A DNA stretch of 64,000 bases from Campylobacter concisus (lineage in GTDB: Bacteria > Campylobacterota > Campylobacteria > Campylobacterales > Campylobacteraceae), in NCBI RefSeq assembly GCF_002913715.1, contig NZ_PPCE01000009.1, positions 620,001 to 684,000 on the forward strand, given 5' to 3'. Made by a program: the position numbers and the translations under genes. The notes under the pieces are model-generated. The model searched no databases, was not told where the DNA came from, and was given only the letters and a program-made list of their open reading frames with translations. The stretch's first letter is position 1; every line of letters begins with the position of its first letter. Of this stretch, positions 27,625 through 37,017 are shown piece by piece.

Positions 27625-28161
27625 TCACTTCAACCCAAAAACTTTTATATTAAAAGTAGTATGGATTTTATCCTTTTCGCCTTTCATGACGATAGGAAAT
27701 TCGGTCTTTATGATACTGTCATAGCTGCTAAGCGCATCTAAAAAGTCATAAAATTTTTGTGGTGTCCTTAGGGAGCTAGTTACATTTAGGCGAAATCTAA
27801 AAAATTTCTCACTAGCGTTATTATCACTTTCTTCTATTTTACTAAGGCTTACTTCACTGAAAAATTTAGAGGCAAATTCTATAAATTTATCTTTATCAAA
27901 TTTAGCCTCAAAAGCTGAAATGATAGCTCCATCTTTTTGTTTAGTTGCTTCAAGGTTTTTAAATTTGGCTTCAAATTCATTTTTTACTTTTGTATAAGAT
28001 GAGGTCTGTGAATAATTTTGTCTAGTTAGGCTTTTAAATTCTTTTATATTTGGTACGATAAAGCCAAATATCATAATGAAACAAACTACGATAAAAGTAA
28101 ATATAAAAAGTAAAAGCTTGACGGGATCTATTTTTTCTAAGCTCGTATCTTTTTTACTCAT
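27625..28161 (-). CDS. PilO-like pilus/secretion assembly protein
   Basis: A 178-residue membrane protein: short cytoplasmic start, one helix (VKLLLFIFTFIVVCFIMIFGFIV), a coiled-coil stretch, and a periplasmic ferredoxin-like domain whose segment TPQKFYDFLDALSSYDSIIKTEF resembles PilO/GspM-type proteins. Such proteins pair with PilN on the periplasmic side of type IV pilus or DNA-uptake machines. Its start overlaps the PilN-like gene by 8 bases. The position directly after PilN-like and PilM-like genes supports the call more than the sequence alone. The start at 28161 is chosen over one seven codons upstream. Confidence 0.6.
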   Translation of the reverse strand: MSKKDTSLEKIDPVKLLLFIFTFIVVCFIMIFGFIVPNIKEFKSLTRQNYSQTSSYTKVKNEFEAKFKNLEATKQKDGAIISAFEAKFDKDKFIEFASKFFSEVSLSKIEESDNNASEKFFRFRLNVTSSLRTPQKFYDFLDALSSYDSIIKTEFPIVMKGEKDKIHTTFNIKVFGLK

Positions 28162-28675
28162 TATATCCCTCAGAATTATCAATTTTATTTGTGCTTATAA
28201 AGCCGTACCAGCCGTTTTTACTTTGATAAAAGCTAGTATTTGAAGTCGTAAAAATAGATCTTAAAGGTGAAGCTAGAAGCTGATTAAATACATCTTTTGT
28301 CGGCGTTATACCGCGAATGATGAGCGAGTTTTTATCCATAAAAACCTCTTCAAGCGTTATACTATCAGGCACTAGATCAAAAAGATTGTGCAAGCTTTGC
28401 TTGAGAATAGAATTTGAAGTGAAAATATCATTTGCAGATTCTATTTGTACAGCTAGTTTAGATGAAATTTCATCTGTTGTGACTATTTTTTGACTAAGTT
28501 CTTTTTGCTCATTTGATAAAAAATTTATATTTTTTTCGATTGAATAATTTTTATAGAGTATAAAAAAATTTGTTGCCAAAAGAGCTACAAAAACAAAGCT
28601 TATAAGGCTTAGCCAAATTTTGCTAAAGATAGATATAAGTGGTCTTGGTTCCGGAGCAATAAAGCTAAATCTCAT
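28154..28675 (-). CDS. PilN-like assembly protein
   Basis: A 173-residue protein with one membrane helix at about residues 20-45 (WLSLISFVFVALLATNFFIL), a coiled coil, then a domain containing LFDLVPDSITLEEVFMDKNSLIIRGI, the typical PilN/GspL-like pattern of hydrophobic strand and helix, ending with GWYGFISTN. PilN links a cytoplasmic PilM to periplasmic PilO. It overlaps both neighbours by a few bases (4 and 8), so all three are translated as a block. Confidence 0.62.
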   Translation of the reverse strand: MRFSFIAPEPRPLISIFSKIWLSLISFVFVALLATNFFILYKNYSIEKNINFLSNEQKELSQKIVTTDEISSKLAVQIESANDIFTSNSILKQSLHNLFDLVPDSITLEEVFMDKNSLIIRGITPTKDVFNQLLASPLRSIFTTSNTSFYQSKNGWYGFISTNKIDNSEGYNE

Positions 28676-29676
28676 AATATTATCTCTTCTTGCATGATTT
28701 CATTCATAATATGATTTGTATTCACTGGATACACTGAAGTCTCCACTAAAAGCTCGGATTGCAGATATTGTAAAAAGGTTGCACTTGTTTTTGTGTTTTC
28801 AAAAACAATTATTTGTTCAATAAAATCGCCGCCGTAGAGAGGATTTTCGTAAAATTCTTTTACAGCCTTTACGATGTAATCAAACATCTTCATGTCATAC
28901 CCAAAAATAGCAACCGATTTTTCTACATTTGTAGAAACTGGCATATTTAGTTCATAGTTTAGATCTTCAAATTCTTTTGGCTTATCATCACTTAAAAAAT
29001 CATCTAAACTTTTAAAATCATCAAGAGATGTTGCGTCATTTTCTTCTTTAATGATTAAGTTGTCAATATCTGTTATATCTTCTTCTTTTAGGCTTTCAGC
29101 TTCCTGATTAGTTTCCTCAATACCAGCCATATTTAAAAAAGTGGATAATTTCATTTGTTTATCTTTAAAAATTGCAAGTGTAAACGAGTGTGCATGGATA
29201 TAAAGATAAAGTGTAGTTTTTGGAGAAATTCCGCGTTTTAAAAGCTCGTGAAAGAGTAGGGCGATAGGTGAGTAGATGAGATCTACACTATCTTGCCCAA
29301 ATAAATTTTTATATTTTTTTATAGCATTTAAATTTGCATAAATACTCCAGCTATCCTGAATGATAAGGCTTGTAAGATTTTTAGTATTTATATTAAATTT
29401 TTTGTATTCATCGAAGCTAACACTAGGAAGCGCGCCTTGCGAGTCATCATTAAAAAAAACTGAAACATATACACCAAAATATGCTTTTTCTTGTTCTTCT
29501 ATGTATTTTATGATTTTTTCATCGATACTATCGATATTTATATCTGTAAATTTAGCGTTTATGGTTTTTAAAAGTTTGCCATTTCTAAAGACCTGACCGA
29601 AGAATATGCACTCATTGCCCTCCAACACGACGCTTAAAAAAAGGTTAGAAAAAAGCTTTTTAACGCTAAAAGACAT
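28672..29676 (-). CDS. PilM-like protein, divergent
   Basis: A 334-residue protein without a signal or membrane helix. Its place before PilN- and PilO-like genes, and its alternation of strands and helices (for example TLYLYIHAHSFTLAIF), suggest the actin-like PilM/GspL cytoplasmic component, but no clear nucleotide-binding motif is visible. An acidic insert of about 60 residues (KEEDITDIDNLIIKEEND onward) is unusual. Type IV pilus-like proteins in this group serve DNA uptake. No secretin, motor ATPase or pilin genes are in the window. Confidence 0.5.
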   Translation of the reverse strand: MSFSVKKLFSNLFLSVVLEGNECIFFGQVFRNGKLLKTINAKFTDINIDSIDEKIIKYIEEQEKAYFGVYVSVFFNDDSQGALPSVSFDEYKKFNINTKNLTSLIIQDSWSIYANLNAIKKYKNLFGQDSVDLIYSPIALLFHELLKRGISPKTTLYLYIHAHSFTLAIFKDKQMKLSTFLNMAGIEETNQEAESLKEEDITDIDNLIIKEENDATSLDDFKSLDDFLSDDKPKEFEDLNYELNMPVSTNVEKSVAIFGYDMKMFDYIVKAVKEFYENPLYGGDFIEQIIVFENTKTSATFLQYLQSELLVETSVYPVNTNHIMNEIMQEEIIL

Positions 29677-29736
29677 AAATCTCCTAAATTTAGTGCATAA
29701 TTTTCGTTATGGTAGCTAAAAAGGGATTAAATAAGT

Positions 29737-30183
29737 TTAAAACAGCTCGTTTTTAAGTTTAACGAAAATCTCTTTTGTATTTAAAGCTTCATTTTTTAGT
29801 TCACTATCAAGTAAGGCCAAGTTTTTAAGGTCGTCAAAACCATCTATCATCACATCACACATCATCTTAATGCGTTCACTATCAGCCTTGCTGACGCTAC
29901 TTTGGCTCATTTTTTTGATACGCTCAAGATACTCTTTGCCATTTTTTATGTATGAGCTAAATTTGATAGCAGCCTTGCTTTGATTTAGCACAGTATTTGC
30001 CATTTTGTTATAAATATCTATATCAAGGGCTTTTTGGCTTAAATTCAAGGCCTTTTCGTATTCTTTGTTTTCGTATAAAAATTTTGCTTCAAGGGCGAGC
30101 TTGTAGGAGTTGTCGCTATAAAAAAATAGTCCAAATAAAACAATTAGAAAGATGGCTATAAAAATAGATAGTTTATTTTTCAT
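29737..30183 (-). CDS. Membrane-anchored TPR-like protein
   Basis: A 148-residue protein with one N-terminal membrane helix ([19 protein letters not shown]) and a TPR-like pair of helices (KLALEAKFLYENKEYEKALNLSQKALDI). The remainder is helical and probably periplasmic. I take the second ATG (30183) as the start since GGA lies 8 bases upstream; an ATG three codons earlier is possible. It overlaps the upstream acyltransferase-like gene by 11 bases, and the PilM-like gene follows about 60 bases on. A link to the pilus-like cluster is plausible but unproven. Confidence 0.6.
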   Translation of the reverse strand: MKNKLSIFIAIFLIVLFGLFFYSDNSYKLALEAKFLYENKEYEKALNLSQKALDIDIYNKMANTVLNQSKAAIKFSSYIKNGKEYLERIKKMSQSSVSKADSERIKMMCDVMIDGFDDLKNLALLDSELKNEALNTKEIFVKLKNELF

Positions 30184-30952
30184 AAATTTCATCCAAAATT
30201 TCTTTTATCTCGTCTCTTATTTGCGGATTTTTATGCGCATATTTTTTCCACCAAATTTTTAAATTTGACCTAAAGTCCTCTTTGTTTTGCTTTGCGCTCT
30301 TGCCTCCATCATTTTGTGAGGCTTGCCAAAGCTCATTTTGTATCTTTTCTTTTGCCTCTTTTTGCTCTAAATTTGCCACGCTAAATGGGGCTGAGAGGCT
30401 AAAATTTATAGTTGAAAATGGCTTTGGAAGTATCATCTTATCCCAGCTTTTAAACTCCCAAAACGAGCTTGCTTCAAAATTTAGAGCATAAATTTCACAA
30501 GATGACTTTTGCGCGATCACTACTGCTCCGTCTGCTACGCTATGTCTTGGCCCTCTTGGACCATCTGGCGTGATGATGACGTCGTGACCTTGCTTTATCT
30601 CTCTTAGAGCTTCTATAAGCGCCCTTGCACCGCCTTTTGAGCTACTGCCTCTAATGGTACCGATGCCAAAAAATTTGATTATTCTGGTGATGAGCTCGCC
30701 ATCTTTGTGGTCGCTTATTATCACCTTGCCTTGTTTTCTGTTTTGACTGCTCCACCAGCGTCTGTAAGCAAAGCTCATAAAGCTAAGTCTGCCATGCCAA
30801 AAGACGACGACGCAGCCATTTTGCGGTAAGAAATTTGGAGTGTAGCTCTTTTTGCAGGTTAGAAAAATGAGCCACATTAAAATATAGATGAAAAAGACGC
30901 CAATGCTTAGGGCAACCTTTTCAAAGACGTTTTTAAATTTGCAGCTCGCCAT
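30173..30952 (-). CDS. DUF374 / lysophospholipid acyltransferase-like protein
   Basis: A 259-residue membrane-associated protein with an N-terminal helix ([18 protein letters not shown]). The motif [15 protein letters not shown] has the W-H-G/R box, [29 protein letters not shown] the second block, and [22 protein letters not shown] the third. These match the DUF374 branch of the lysophospholipid acyltransferase fold. Members are suggested to act in lipid A or phospholipid acylation; the acceptor is not known. The start at 30952 lies inside the end of miaB by 20 bases; the longer frame upstream overlaps miaB by 92 bases and is unlikely. Confidence 0.72.
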   Translation of the reverse strand: MASCKFKNVFEKVALSIGVFFIYILMWLIFLTCKKSYTPNFLPQNGCVVVFWHGRLSFMSFAYRRWWSSQNRKQGKVIISDHKDGELITRIIKFFGIGTIRGSSSKGGARALIEALREIKQGHDVIITPDGPRGPRHSVADGAVVIAQKSSCEIYALNFEASSFWEFKSWDKMILPKPFSTINFSLSAPFSVANLEQKEAKEKIQNELWQASQNDGGKSAKQNKEDFRSNLKIWWKKYAHKNPQIRDEIKEILDEIYEK

Positions 30953-32234
30953 ACAAAACCATTCGTTTTGGGTTTGTGATCTTGATTTTTTGTGTAGTGC
31001 CAAGAAGCTCTTCGCTTCCATCAACTTGAACTAAAAAGTTATTAAAGCTTCGCCCAGCAACGCCGCCGTTTGCCCTTAGCTCTTCAAAATATACATCAAA
31101 AATTTTATCTTTTTGTGCCGCCACGATCTCGTCTAAAATTTCATTGTGGCGATTTTGTAGGCGAGTAAGCCTTGCTGAAGCGGTTTTATCATCTATTTGA
31201 TTTGTGAAAGTAGCTGCCTTTGTAAGCGGACGAGGCGAATACTTAAAGCTAAAAATTTGCTCAAATCTAACTTGCTCAAGCACGTCCATCGTGTCTTCAA
31301 ACTCGCTATCACTTTCGCCAGGAAATGCGACGATGATATCAGTTGAGATGCTAACATCTGGGCACATCTTTCTAAGTCTTAGGGCGCGGTCTAAAAACCA
31401 CTCTTTTGTGTATCCGCGCTTCATCTCGCGCAAAACTTTGGTGTTTCCGCTTTGAAGTGGCATGTGCATAGACTTGCAAATTTTTGGGTTATTTGTGAAA
31501 ATTTCAAGAAATTTATCATCCATGTGAAGTGGGTGCGGGCTTGTAAATCTTATCCTCTCAACGCCCTCTATCTCGCTTATCTTTACTAATAGGTCGCTAA
31601 AATCGATATTTTCTTGCGCGCCTGAAAATCTTTTTCCGTAGTTATTGACATTTTGCCCTAGTAAAAATATCTCTTTTGCGCCGCTTTTTGCGGCCTTTTC
31701 TACCTCTTTTAGGATGAGGCTTGAAGGGATGGAAATTTCATCGCCTCTAGTATGTGGGACGATGCAGTAGGTGCATTTTTTATCGCAGCCGATCGAGATA
31801 TTGATGTGGCTTTTGTATGGCGAGCCTCTAAATTCGCCAAATGCGTATTCGCTCTCGTCGTGGTTGATGTCGGTTGAGATAAATTTAGGCGTATTTACAG
31901 CTTTTGTGATCTTGCTGACATTTCTTGCACCAAGGACAAAATCAACATAAGGTGCGCGCTTGAAAATTTCACTACCCAAATGGCTTGCAGTGCAGCCACA
32001 AACGCCTATCTTTGCGCCTCTTTTTTTGGCTTTTTCAAAGGCTCCAACCTCGCTAAAGAGCTTATGGACTGGCTTTTCACGAACTGAGCAGGTATTTATA
32101 AGGATTAAATCAGCTTCTTCGATGTTTTGTGTTAAGGAGTAGTCTTCTTTTTGTGAGAGCTCAGCTATGATATGCTCGCTGTCACGAACATTCATAGCAC
32201 AGCCTAGAGTTTGGATAAAGAGTTTTTTACTCAT
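30933..32234 (-). CDS. miaB: tRNA-2-methylthio-N6-dimethylallyladenosine synthase
   Basis: MiaB adds a methylthio group to i6A37 of tRNAs reading UNN codons. The UPF0004 domain begins with [14 protein letters not shown], then NTCSVREKP and GVCGCTASH; the radical-SAM cluster is [17 protein letters not shown]; the TRAM domain closes the protein. The length is 433. The LGCAMN/TRGDE signatures separate it from RimO. It follows the HP0268-like gene with a 1-base overlap and is overlapped by the acyltransferase-like gene. Confidence 0.95.
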   Translation of the reverse strand: MSKKLFIQTLGCAMNVRDSEHIIAELSQKEDYSLTQNIEEADLILINTCSVREKPVHKLFSEVGAFEKAKKRGAKIGVCGCTASHLGSEIFKRAPYVDFVLGARNVSKITKAVNTPKFISTDINHDESEYAFGEFRGSPYKSHINISIGCDKKCTYCIVPHTRGDEISIPSSLILKEVEKAAKSGAKEIFLLGQNVNNYGKRFSGAQENIDFSDLLVKISEIEGVERIRFTSPHPLHMDDKFLEIFTNNPKICKSMHMPLQSGNTKVLREMKRGYTKEWFLDRALRLRKMCPDVSISTDIIVAFPGESDSEFEDTMDVLEQVRFEQIFSFKYSPRPLTKAATFTNQIDDKTASARLTRLQNRHNEILDEIVAAQKDKIFDVYFEELRANGGVAGRSFNNFLVQVDGSEELLGTTQKIKITNPKRMVLYGELQI

Positions 32235-32476
32235 TAAAGTATATGCACTTCATACATGTAGTCGCTATCATCAAGTCCGTATTTTACGGTTCTGTGATAG
32301 ACGCTTAGCCCTTTTTCTTCAAAATGCTCGACTAAGGCGATTAGTTGTTTGTGTGTATTTTCTTTATCAAAATAGAAAATTTTCTGACCCTCTTTTTCGA
32401 CAGCTGCCTCTATTTTTTCTAGTGAAATCGTTTTTGGTTTTGCGTCTAATTCAGCTCTTGCAAGTTTTAGCTCCAT
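32234..32476 (-). CDS. HP0268-like small protein
   Basis: An 80-residue protein resembling Helicobacter HP0268: the central [40 protein letters not shown] and the closing YMYEVHIL fit a small alpha/beta fold. From memory, the Helicobacter protein has been reported to nick DNA and cut RNA and also lies beside a miaB gene. AAGGA precedes the ATG at 32476, which is favoured over an ATG five codons upstream. The stop overlaps the start of miaB. The enzymatic role here is inferred. Confidence 0.65.
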   Translation of the reverse strand: MELKLARAELDAKPKTISLEKIEAAVEKEGQKIFYFDKENTHKQLIALVEHFEEKGLSVYHRTVKYGLDDSDYMYEVHIL

Positions 32477-32591
32477 TTTTAATCCTTTCAAAATCTTAAA
32501 TTTTAATCGGTCAATATATCCAAAACATCATAAAAAAAGGATTAAATAAAAGTTAATAATAAGCTTAAAGTTATTAAAAGTATGGCTTATG

Positions 32592-32597
32592 TATAAT
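32592..32597 (+). promoter_or_regulatory. -10 box of nusA
   Basis: TATAAT lies 51 bases before the nusA ATG. It falls inside the longer reading frame that would start at 32589, which argues for the shorter nusA start. Confidence 0.6.
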
Positions 32598-32648
32598 TTC
32601 AAAACTTCACGAAAAATCCCCGAAATTTATCGTTACAATGGAGAAAAA

Positions 32649-33752
32649 ATGGAAAGAATTTCAGATATCATCGAGTCAATTGCAAATGAGAAAAATTTAG
32701 AGATAGAAGATGTAAAAGAGCGCGTTATAAGAGCTTTGATAAACACTGCAAAAAGAGTTTATGGCGAAAATTATGAGTATGACGTGAGTATTGATGCAAA
32801 TAAAAATTTAAAGCTTTATCAAAAAATTTCAATCGTAGCAAACGACGATGAGAGGCTTGAAGAGGATAATGAGCACTTTTTAAGTTTAAAAGAGGCTAAA
32901 AAGATAGATAGTGGCGTAGAGATCGGAGATGAGCTCACATATGAGCTAAGCCTTGATAACCTTGGCAGAACCGCGGCTCAAACGCTTCACAAAGAGCTTG
33001 AGTATCACATTCAGCGCCTAGTAGAAGAGAAAATTTTACAAAAATATAATGAGATGAGCGGCCACATGGTCTTTGGACCAGTTGTTAGAGTCGATAATGA
33101 CGAAAACACATTTATCGAGATAGACGAGCTTCGTGCCATCTTGCCACGCAAAAACCGCATAAAAGGCGAGAAATTTAAAGTAGGCGACGTGGTAAAAGCA
33201 GTCATTAGAAAAGTTTTTACAGATAAAAATTTAGGCATAAAGGTCGAACTTTCAAGGACTTCGCCAAAATTTCTTGAAGCACTGCTAACTTCAGAGGTGC
33301 CTGAGATAAAAGATGGTGGCATCATCATCCAAGGAAGTGCGAGAATTCCTGGTGAAAGAGCTAAAGTAGCGCTCATCTCAACCACTCCAAACATCGATCC
33401 AGTCGGCGCAACGGTCGGCACAAAGGGGGTTAGGATAAATGCAGTAAGTAAAGAGCTTCACGGTGAGAGCATCGATGCGATCGAATACACTACCGAGCCA
33501 GCGATCTTGGTAGCTCGCGCTATGGCACCTGCGATCATCACATCTGTAAAGATCGAAGAAAATAAGGCAATCGTAACGCTTGCAAGCGAACAAAAGAGTA
33601 AGGCGATCGGTAAAAATGGCATAAATATCCGCCTGGCAAGCATGCTAACTGGCTATGAGATCGAGCTAAATGAACTTGGCTCAAAAACTAGTAGTAATGC
33701 AGAAAACAATGAGCCAATCAAAGACTTAAAAGCACTTTTTGGTGATAACTAA
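32649..33752 (+). CDS. nusA: Transcription termination/antitermination protein NusA
   Basis: NusA binds RNA polymerase and RNA and controls pausing, termination and antitermination. The N-terminal polymerase-binding domain is followed by S1 (VFGPVVRVDNDENTFIEI...GDVVKAVIRKV), KH1 (VGATVGTKGVRINAV) and KH2 (SKAIGKNGINIRLASMLTGYEIEL). The length of 367 shows no C-terminal acidic repeats as in E. coli, which is normal for this group. GGAG lies before the ATG at 32649. The stop overlaps the acetyltransferase start by one base. Confidence 0.95.
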   Translation: MERISDIIESIANEKNLEIEDVKERVIRALINTAKRVYGENYEYDVSIDANKNLKLYQKISIVANDDERLEEDNEHFLSLKEAKKIDSGVEIGDELTYELSLDNLGRTAAQTLHKELEYHIQRLVEEKILQKYNEMSGHMVFGPVVRVDNDENTFIEIDELRAILPRKNRIKGEKFKVGDVVKAVIRKVFTDKNLGIKVELSRTSPKFLEALLTSEVPEIKDGGIIIQGSARIPGERAKVALISTTPNIDPVGATVGTKGVRINAVSKELHGESIDAIEYTTEPAILVARAMAPAIITSVKIEENKAIVTLASEQKSKAIGKNGINIRLASMLTGYEIELNELGSKTSSNAENNEPIKDLKALFGDN

Positions 33753-34231
33753 TGAAATTTCAAATAAGAAAAGCGACTATTGACGATATAGATGTGATCT
33801 GCGAGCTTGTAAGAGAGCTTGCTAGCTATGAGAATTTGAGCGATCAAGTCGCCTTTACAAATGAAATTTTTGCAGACTCTATCTTTAATAAAAATCACGC
33901 AAAGGCCCTTATCTGCGAGAGTGAGGGCAGGGCTATTGGCTATGCTATCTATTTTTACACATTTTCTACATTTTTGGGGCTTGGTGGGATCTATCTTGAG
34001 GACATTTACGTCAAAAAAGAGTTTAGAAATCAAGGTATCGGCAAGGCATTTTTTAAATTTTTAGCTCAAATTTGCAAGGATGAAAATTTAAAAAGGCTTG
34101 AGTGGTGCTGCCTAAACTGGAATGAGCCAAGTATTAAATTTTATGAAAGTATGGGTGCTACAAATCAATCTCTTGAATGGAGAAACTACCGCTTGGACGG
34201 TGAAAATTTAGAAAAACTTTTAAATTTATAG
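33752..34231 (+). CDS. GNAT-family N-acetyltransferase
   Basis: A 159-residue acetyltransferase of the GNAT fold. Motif A is GGIYLEDIYVKKEFRNQGIGKAFFKFLA, with the acetyl-CoA-binding RNQGIG; motif B is RLEWCCLNWNEPSIKFYESMGA. This resembles the spermidine/diamine acetyltransferase-like subgroup, but the acceptor cannot be named. It is translationally joined to nusA and followed by a convergent terminator. Confidence 0.8.
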   Translation: MKFQIRKATIDDIDVICELVRELASYENLSDQVAFTNEIFADSIFNKNHAKALICESEGRAIGYAIYFYTFSTFLGLGGIYLEDIYVKKEFRNQGIGKAFFKFLAQICKDENLKRLEWCCLNWNEPSIKFYESMGATNQSLEWRNYRLDGENLEKLLNL

Positions 34232-34240
34232 TTCGTTTTT

Positions 34241-34277
34241 AAATAAAAAGCTCAAATTTGCTTTGAAATTTGAGCTT
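34241..34277 (-). terminator. Terminator of the outer-membrane barrel gene
   Basis: AAGCTCAAATTT (34248-34259) and AAATTTGAGCTT (34266-34277) form a perfect 12-bp stem with a 6-base loop. Read on the minus strand it is followed by TTTTATTT, so it ends the gene at 34286; it also lies just after the plus-strand acetyltransferase gene. Confidence 0.75.
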
Positions 34278-34285
34278 GCTGGTGA

Positions 34286-34885
34286 TTAAAATTTATATGT
34301 ATATCCCAAATAAAGACCTACATTTGTCTCTTTTATTTTTGCATTATCATATTTTGCTATAGAGCTATATTTTGTTCTATCAGCTTTTACGCCAAACTCA
34401 ACTGCATTATTTTCGTTGATAGAGTATTCTGTACCAATTCTTGCACCTAGTATCCAGCCATTTTTATTAGCTTTTTCCGAGCCATCATGAGTGTCAAATA
34501 CATCCATTTTAAGCTTTGAGTAGCCAGTGTATCCACCAAAAACTAGCTTTATGTCTTTTGTCAATTCTGGTGTATAGTCTGCGCCTACTAGAAATTTGTG
34601 TGTACTCCATTTTATTACTGTACCACCTTCATCGCCAAGTGATTTCTTTGCTTGAAAGTCGTAAATGTAAGCTCCATATACTTTAAAACTATCAAAATCA
34701 TAGCCAGCTTTTAGTCCGATACCTGGTCGAGCCTTTTTGACTTTTGATTTACCATTGTCGCTTTTTGCTGTTAATTTTGAATTAAAAGAGCAATCTCCTT
34801 CGATTCCAATAAACGCTCCTTGTGCTAAAGCAGCGGCATTAGCTAGGCTTAAGTCTAAAGCAACTTTTAAGACTACATTTTTCAT
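34286..34885 (-). CDS. Outer-membrane beta-barrel protein
   Basis: A 199-residue protein with a signal-like N-terminus (VVLKVALDLSLANAAALAQ) and alternating amphipathic strands (FKVYGAYIYDFQAKK, HKFLVGADYTPEL, IKLVFGGYTGYSKL, WILGARIGTEYSI, VEFGVKADRT, VGLYLGYTYKF). It ends in an aromatic Phe, the usual barrel C-terminus. This fits an eight- to ten-strand outer-membrane protein of unknown job, perhaps adhesin-like or porin-like. It is a single gene with its own terminator. The signal peptide is atypical, with an acidic residue in it. Confidence 0.65.
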   Translation of the reverse strand: MKNVVLKVALDLSLANAAALAQGAFIGIEGDCSFNSKLTAKSDNGKSKVKKARPGIGLKAGYDFDSFKVYGAYIYDFQAKKSLGDEGGTVIKWSTHKFLVGADYTPELTKDIKLVFGGYTGYSKLKMDVFDTHDGSEKANKNGWILGARIGTEYSINENNAVEFGVKADRTKYSSIAKYDNAKIKETNVGLYLGYTYKF

Positions 34886-35044
34886 TTTTACTTCTTATTT
34901 AAAAAATGTTTGACTGGTATTCTAAATTTTATTGGATTAAATAAAGTTTAAATATTCAATTAAATATATAAAAAACATAAAATAATTCAATTGTTTTCTT
35001 ATCAGAATAAAATTTATAAAATCACTCAAAAAAAGGAGTGTAAA

Positions 35045-35257
35045 GTGGCTAAGATGACAAAACGTGATATGGCTTATCATTTAGACGTTGATGTCGCGAC
35101 GCTTTACAACTGGCGAAAACACAAGCCCAACCTTTATCGTATTGTGATGCTTGGATTTAAATTTGATGAGCTTATAGAGCAGAGCAAAAAGACTTGTAAT
35201 GAGCTTTGCGAATATGAAAATTTGATCAATCAAGACATAGAAAAATTTAGTAAATAA
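35045..35257 (+). CDS. Small helix-turn-helix protein
   Basis: A 70-residue protein starting at GTG with AAGGAG 6 bases upstream. Residues 5-40 (TKRDMAYHLDVDVATLYNWRKHKPNLYRIV) look like a compact helix-turn-helix in which DVATLYNWRKHKP is the recognition part. The rest is an acidic helix with two Cys. It could be a local regulator; no target is visible. It lies between divergent and convergent neighbours and is probably monocistronic. Confidence 0.55.
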   Translation: MAKMTKRDMAYHLDVDVATLYNWRKHKPNLYRIVMLGFKFDELIEQSKKTCNELCEYENLINQDIEKFSK

Positions 35258-35350
35258 TCGTTTAAAAATCGTAAATTCTTTTATAATTGCAAGAGCTAGA
35301 AAATTTAAAATTTCTAAGATATTTTTAGCTGGATATTTTAAGTGAAGAAA

Positions 35351-35383
35351 TTTGAGCTCAAAGCAAGTGCTTCAAGCTCATTT
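35351..35383 (-). terminator. Bidirectional hairpin before the rho end
   Basis: TGAGCT (35353-35358) pairs with AGCTCA (35375-35380), and within it AAGCA pairs with TGCTT after a symmetric CA/CA mismatch. AT-rich flanks extend the stem. It lies between the convergent small HTH gene and rho. Confidence 0.5.
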
Positions 35384-35387
35384 AAAT

Positions 35388-36728
35388 TTACTCGTTTAGG
35401 ATAGAGAGAAGCTCTTTATTATCTTTTGTTTTTAGCATTTTTGCGTATAAGAATTTAAGCGCTTCGACATCGTCCATTGTAGCGATCGCAGATCGGATAG
35501 CCCAAATTTTTTGAAGCTCATCAGGTTTTTGAAGTAGCTCTTCTTTTCTGGTACCTGATTTTAGAACGTTGATAGCTGGGTAAATTCTGCGGTCAGAGAT
35601 ATTGCGGTCAAGCACGATCTCGCTGTTTCCAGTGCCTTTAAACTCTTCAAATATAACTTCGTCCATACGTGAGCCAGTGTCTATTAATGCGGTTGCGATG
35701 ATGGTTAGTGAGCCGCCATGTTCGATGTTTCTAGCAGCGCCAAAGAAACGTTTTGGCTTGTGAAGTGCGTTTGCATCCACGCCACCAGTTAGTACCTTGC
35801 CACTTGGTGGGGTTACTGTGTTGTAGGCGCGTGCTAGACGGGTTATGCTATCAAGCAATATAATGACGTCTTTGCCCATCTCAACTAGACGTTTTGCCTT
35901 TTCGATGACAAGCTCTGCTACGCGGACATGGTTAAGCGCTGGAAGGTCAAATGTCGAGCTAAAAACTTCACCTTTTACGCAGCGCTGCATATCGGTAACT
36001 TCTTCTGGTCTCTCATCGACCAAAAGCACCATGAGCTGGGCTTCTGGATGATTTTTAGCGATGCCATGAGCTAACTCTTTCATAAGCTCGGTTTTACCAC
36101 TTCTTGGAGGTGCGACGATTAGACCACGCTGACCTTTACCAATAGGCGTGAAAAGGTCAAGTACACGGCCCGTTAGCTTCATCGGATCATATTCTAAATT
36201 TAGCTTTTCAGTTGGAAAAAGCGGGGTTAGGTTGTCAAAGAGTGGCCTCTCTTTTGCGTCTGCTAGAGGCATGTAGTTTACCGCTTCGATCTTTAAAAGA
36301 GCGTAGTATTTTTCTTGATCTTTTGGCTCTCTTACTTGGCCGGTGATGATGTCGCCCACGCGAAGTGCAAATTTGCGGATCTGTGAGTTTGAGACGTATG
36401 CATCGTTTGAACTGTCGCTTAAATTCGCATCAACAGCCCTTAAAAAGCCATAACCTTCGTTTGTGATCTCTAAAATTCCAGTAAATAGTATAAAGCCGCC
36501 TTGTTTTGTCTGGGTTTTTAGTATCTCAAATATCAAATCCTGCCTACGAAATTCTCGTGGATTTTCGACACCAACGCTATTTGCGATCTGCACTAGCTCA
36601 TCTAAACTAAGCGTTCTTAGCTCTTCGATCTTGTGTCCGTCTACTGGTATGTGTGTTCTTGATGCTTGATGTTTTTTTGTAGTTTTTGTGTTTTGAGCAG
36701 CACTTTGCTCGGTTTGGTTATTTTCCAT
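35388..36728 (-). CDS. rho: Transcription termination factor Rho
   Basis: Rho is the hexameric RNA helicase that ends untranslated transcripts. The N-terminal Rho domain has [31 protein letters not shown], the cold-shock RNA-binding part follows ([21 protein letters not shown]), and the RecA-like motor has Walker [18 protein letters not shown] and [11 protein letters not shown]. The length of 446 includes a 30-residue Gln/Thr-rich N-terminal extension. It is divergent from ccoI across a 290-base gap. Confidence 0.97.
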   Translation of the reverse strand: MENNQTEQSAAQNTKTTKKHQASRTHIPVDGHKIEELRTLSLDELVQIANSVGVENPREFRRQDLIFEILKTQTKQGGFILFTGILEITNEGYGFLRAVDANLSDSSNDAYVSNSQIRKFALRVGDIITGQVREPKDQEKYYALLKIEAVNYMPLADAKERPLFDNLTPLFPTEKLNLEYDPMKLTGRVLDLFTPIGKGQRGLIVAPPRSGKTELMKELAHGIAKNHPEAQLMVLLVDERPEEVTDMQRCVKGEVFSSTFDLPALNHVRVAELVIEKAKRLVEMGKDVIILLDSITRLARAYNTVTPPSGKVLTGGVDANALHKPKRFFGAARNIEHGGSLTIIATALIDTGSRMDEVIFEEFKGTGNSEIVLDRNISDRRIYPAINVLKSGTRKEELLQKPDELQKIWAIRSAIATMDDVEALKFLYAKMLKTKDNKELLSILNE

Positions 36729-36875
36729 ATTTCCTCTTTAAATGTGGGGATAATTTTGCAGAATTTCTAGGTTTCAAAAAGAAGTTTTTGAAAGTTTTGG
36801 CATTTTATAAAAATAAAACTTTGTTGTCAAGAAATGGCATAAAATAAAATTTTTGCTCAAAAATGGTTGATTTGC

Positions 36876-36881
36876 TATAAT
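36876..36881 (+). promoter_or_regulatory. -10 box of ccoI
   Basis: TATAAT preceded by TTGC, in the gap between rho and ccoI. It would start a transcript near 36888 with a leader of about 130 bases that contains nested inverted repeats. Confidence 0.55.
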
Positions 36882-36917
36882 CTCGCCATTTTATAACGAT
36901 AACAAAAGAAGAAATTT

Positions 36918-36971
36918 GTGCCTATTTTTGTAGTTTGCCTACCATAAATTTATATGGTGCGTAATAGGCAT
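36918..36971 (+). promoter_or_regulatory. Structured RNA leader before ccoI
   Basis: Two nested inverted repeats. The outer stem is TGCCTATT (36919-36926) with AATAGGCA (36963-36970), extendable by one G:T pair; the inner is ACCATA (36941-36946) with TATGGT (36953-36958) around the loop AATTTA. Both arms are perfect, and the element sits between a promoter and the ccoI ATG. I do not recognise a known riboswitch class. It could be a cis-acting leader or a small RNA. Confidence 0.45.
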
Positions 36972-37017
36972 GCGATGCAACAATATTGGTAAAAATTTTA
37001 GATAAAAGAAAGTAAAA

